From contig NC_092568.1 of NCBI RefSeq assembly GCF_037975245.1, forward strand, positions 31,652,501 to 31,716,500: a stretch of DNA of 64,000 bases, given 5' to 3'. Below, one piece after another: positions 61,707 through 64,000 of the stretch. The position numbers were made by a program, and so were the translations under genes. The stretch is from Apostichopus japonicus. Its lineage: Eukaryota > Echinodermata > Holothuroidea > Aspidochirotida > Stichopodidae. Each line of letters opens with the position of its first letter. Positions within the stretch are counted from its first letter, which is position 1. Below the pieces are notes generated by a model. That model made no database searches and was not told the origin of the DNA. It was given only the letters and a program-made list of their open reading frames with translations.

Positions 61707-62595
61707 TGTAATATGGCAAACCTTTTTGTGTGTGTTTTAATGGAAAATTATATTTTTAGACAGATTTCAGGGTCTTCTTTGCTATAATCTGACAGGGCAT
61801 ATCTCAAACCACTATTGTACTGTAGATAGAGTAGGTGGGTGCACTGTGACAGGGGCCAAGTCCCTTGCCCAATATTTAAAAAAAAAACTAATGCATTGTT
61901 ACCGGGCAACACAATAAATTTAAATAGTTTAGAATATGTAGTACATTGCATGAATTCAGACAAATACATTTGTAATTTTTAATAAAACATGAAATACTAT
62001 CATTCATTAATCATACATATGGAAACAGAAAAGCATATTAAGTGCTGTAAAATACATTACCACCTAAATTACACTGTAGTTTTCACTCCTAGTTGCCACA
62101 TTTGTATAGCTTTACTTTCTACTGTATATATTCCCCTTAGCTTGAGTGTGTGCTGGGTTGTACAGGGAGTTTTACTGAAAGTAGAAATTGTAGATGTTGC
62201 ACCACAATTAATTGCTCCCATTGACTTACACATGACACTCGTCAATTTCCAAGGCCGCTAGAGTATATTAAGAAGTTTTCAACTGACATGTCCTACCCAC
62301 CATATAAAATAGCTGATGGCTAGAAGAGCTCAAAGTTTATGATAGTGCTCCCCAACCCATCTGCCAGCTGTCGCTGCAGAATCATCTTGTTTCACCCTTG
62401 ATTTTCTAAAATACCTTAAATCACTTTACCTTAAAACCTCCTGATTTTTAGACCATCAGTAGTTTATTTCATCCTCTTCAACATCCAAGCATCAAACACC
62501 TTGTGATGACTCAGAAAATGCCAAAAAAAGTCAATATGTACAGTAGGTCACTTTTAGGGCTATATTCCGACAACGGTTAAACTCTCAGGCGGACA

Positions 62596-63198
62596 CATTG
62601 GCGTAGGAGGCGGGGGGCCTGCAGCCCCCCCAACCAAACTTTTTGGTGAAAATTCAGGCAATATGCTGCGAATTTTTTGGGCACCTGAAAGAAGAATAAT
62701 TTGCAATGTGTTTTTCATATTTGTTTTGGTGAAAATTCAGACAATATGCTGAGAATTTTTCGGGCACCTACTGAAAAGAAGAATAATTTGCAATGTGTTT
62801 TTCATTTTTGTTTTGGTGAAAATTCGGGCAATATGCTGAGAATTTTTCGGGCACCTACTGAAAGAAGAATTATTTGCAATGTATTTTACAGTGGTTAAAC
62901 TAATATTATTATTATCGTTATTATTGTAACGACTTCCCCAATAATTATAACCAATATGAAGGGTAATAACAGGGAAAATATAACCAAATTTTTGCACGCT
63001 CCGCGCATTCAACATCTTATTGTGCATGTCATATAGGCATTGATCGGTAATCGGCATGCAATGTACGATTAACGCCTATATGATAGCACAATAAGATGTT
63101 GAACACGTGCCTGGCATTCGAAAAATTTTGGTTATATTTTTCGGGCAAGTTGTTACAGCCCCCCCCCCCCCAAATCACATTAGGCTCCTACGCCTATG
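62596..63198. mobile_element. CATAGGCGTAGGAG-family element, 603 bp, inverted
   Basis: Ends are CATTGGCGTAGGAGGCGG and, in reverse complement, CATAGGCGTAGGAGCC. Flanking 8-mers GGCGGACA (62588-62595) and AGCGGACA (63199-63206) differ at one base. It holds three 73-bp units (62640-62885), then the shared internal blocks in opposite orientation to the 55171 copy. Confidence 0.85.
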
Positions 63199-63499
63199 AG
63201 CGGACATGCATGCACTACTCTAATTGTGGTGTTATACCTGTACTGATGCACACAGTAGTTGCCATGGAAACTGTTTGTTTCTTTTAAACCCATTTTTATC
63301 TTAATGTTAGCCTACACACCTTAAGAATCAAAACAACAGAAAATTGCTATTTGACCAAAGAAGTAAAAAACATCAGTTCTGTGTCTTAGAATATACAGTT
63401 ATCACGTTGTTTCACCCTTTTAGAGTACTATGATTAAATTTAATCTTGAGTTTGGAAACCTAACAGTTATTTCAGCAAACTGTATACGTACGTATATAC

Positions 63500-63600
63500 A
63501 TGTGCGGCGATCCTGGGGGGGGAAGGGCGGATATATCCCCCCATGAAAATGGGTGGAGGGGATGTAATACACCATATCCCCCCCACCAAATGCCAGGGAT
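63500..63600. repeat. fragment related to the CGGCGATC element end
   Basis: GCGGCGATCCTGGGGGGGG, followed by tracts with ATATCCCCCC, resembles the right-hand part of the element at 33789-35039. From 63600 to the end nothing further is recognised. Confidence 0.4.
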
Positions 63601-64000
63601 AAGAATATTTTCATGCCTACATTTATTCATCATCGTGAATGTACGGCTCTTTTTTAGCTTCATTTCTCGCCTACCATTAACGCAGTGCGATCTTTTCAAA
63701 TAAACCGTCTTTATCTTTATCACGGTATTGATATAGAACATATATGCACCCTCATAGTATTCATATAGGCCCTATAGTAGGCCTACACATGTACAGTACA
63801 TGTTCCCTCGAACAGCTGAGAATCTCATGTTACCAGGGTAATGCTTAATACACGTTTCACCTGGATGCCCTAGCAATCCGTACCTAGGAATGTAACTATG
63901 TGTAATTGTGTATTGCATGTGTATAGGCCTACAATAGCCTGCATGAGGCCATTTTCTTCATCGAATAATATAAAAGAGCTCTCGAACATTCTAACGTAGC

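Overview
This window is metazoan nuclear DNA: spliced genes with GT-AG introns, an intron-containing tRNA-Tyr, dinucleotide microsatellites and many degenerate transposons. The mix (CR1/L2-like and Jockey-like LINEs, Penelope-like remnants, hAT-type non-autonomous elements whose ends read like CATAGGCGTAGGAG or CAGGGGCGTAGC) suggests a marine invertebrate, possibly an echinoderm such as a sea cucumber. That guess comes from recollection, not from anything diagnostic in the sequence. Most of the window is repeat; only two protein genes look like host genes.

Layout. 1-2.6 kb: a decayed Penelope-like element on the minus strand, split by a 1,078-bp inverted-repeat element. 3.3-9.7 kb: nested inverted-repeat/hAT-type elements. 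9.7-16 kb: three tandem or degenerate repeat fields, one dense in nuclear-receptor half-sites. 16.2-22.5 kb (minus): a six-coding-exon gene that can be read codon-exactly across every splice junction. It encodes a predicted 1,249-residue protein with a KMT5A-like SET domain, acidic Ser-rich repeats, two zinc-finger-like motifs, a tyrosine-recombinase-like domain and a SANT/Myb-like C-terminus. Its likely 5' region extends to about 27.1 kb across a 210-bp tandem array in which most units carry a 27-nt cassette that looks like a symmetric microexon.

27.6-28.5 kb: a dead L1/Tx1-like reverse transcriptase. 28.5-29.9 kb: a 180-bp array, then a perfect 24-copy 13-bp array. 29.9-33.0 kb: a CR1/L2-like LINE with an intact 913-codon ORF and a (TTTAC)n tail. 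33.8-35.0 kb: a hAT-type element with a perfect 8-bp target-site duplication (TSD). 37.4-43.0 kb: a 5.5-kb interval bounded by 30-bp inverted termini. 44.4-49.2 kb: a Jockey-like LINE broken by frameshifts. 50.46-51.31 kb: a 282-residue uncharacterised protein in one coding exon behind a 5'-leader splice acceptor. 51.6-52.3 kb and 55.2-63.2 kb: further hAT-type elements, several nested, and tRNA-Tyr at 59.3 kb.

The genes do not form an operon-like unit. The most interesting object is the SET-recombinase-SANT gene with its microexon-like 5' array.
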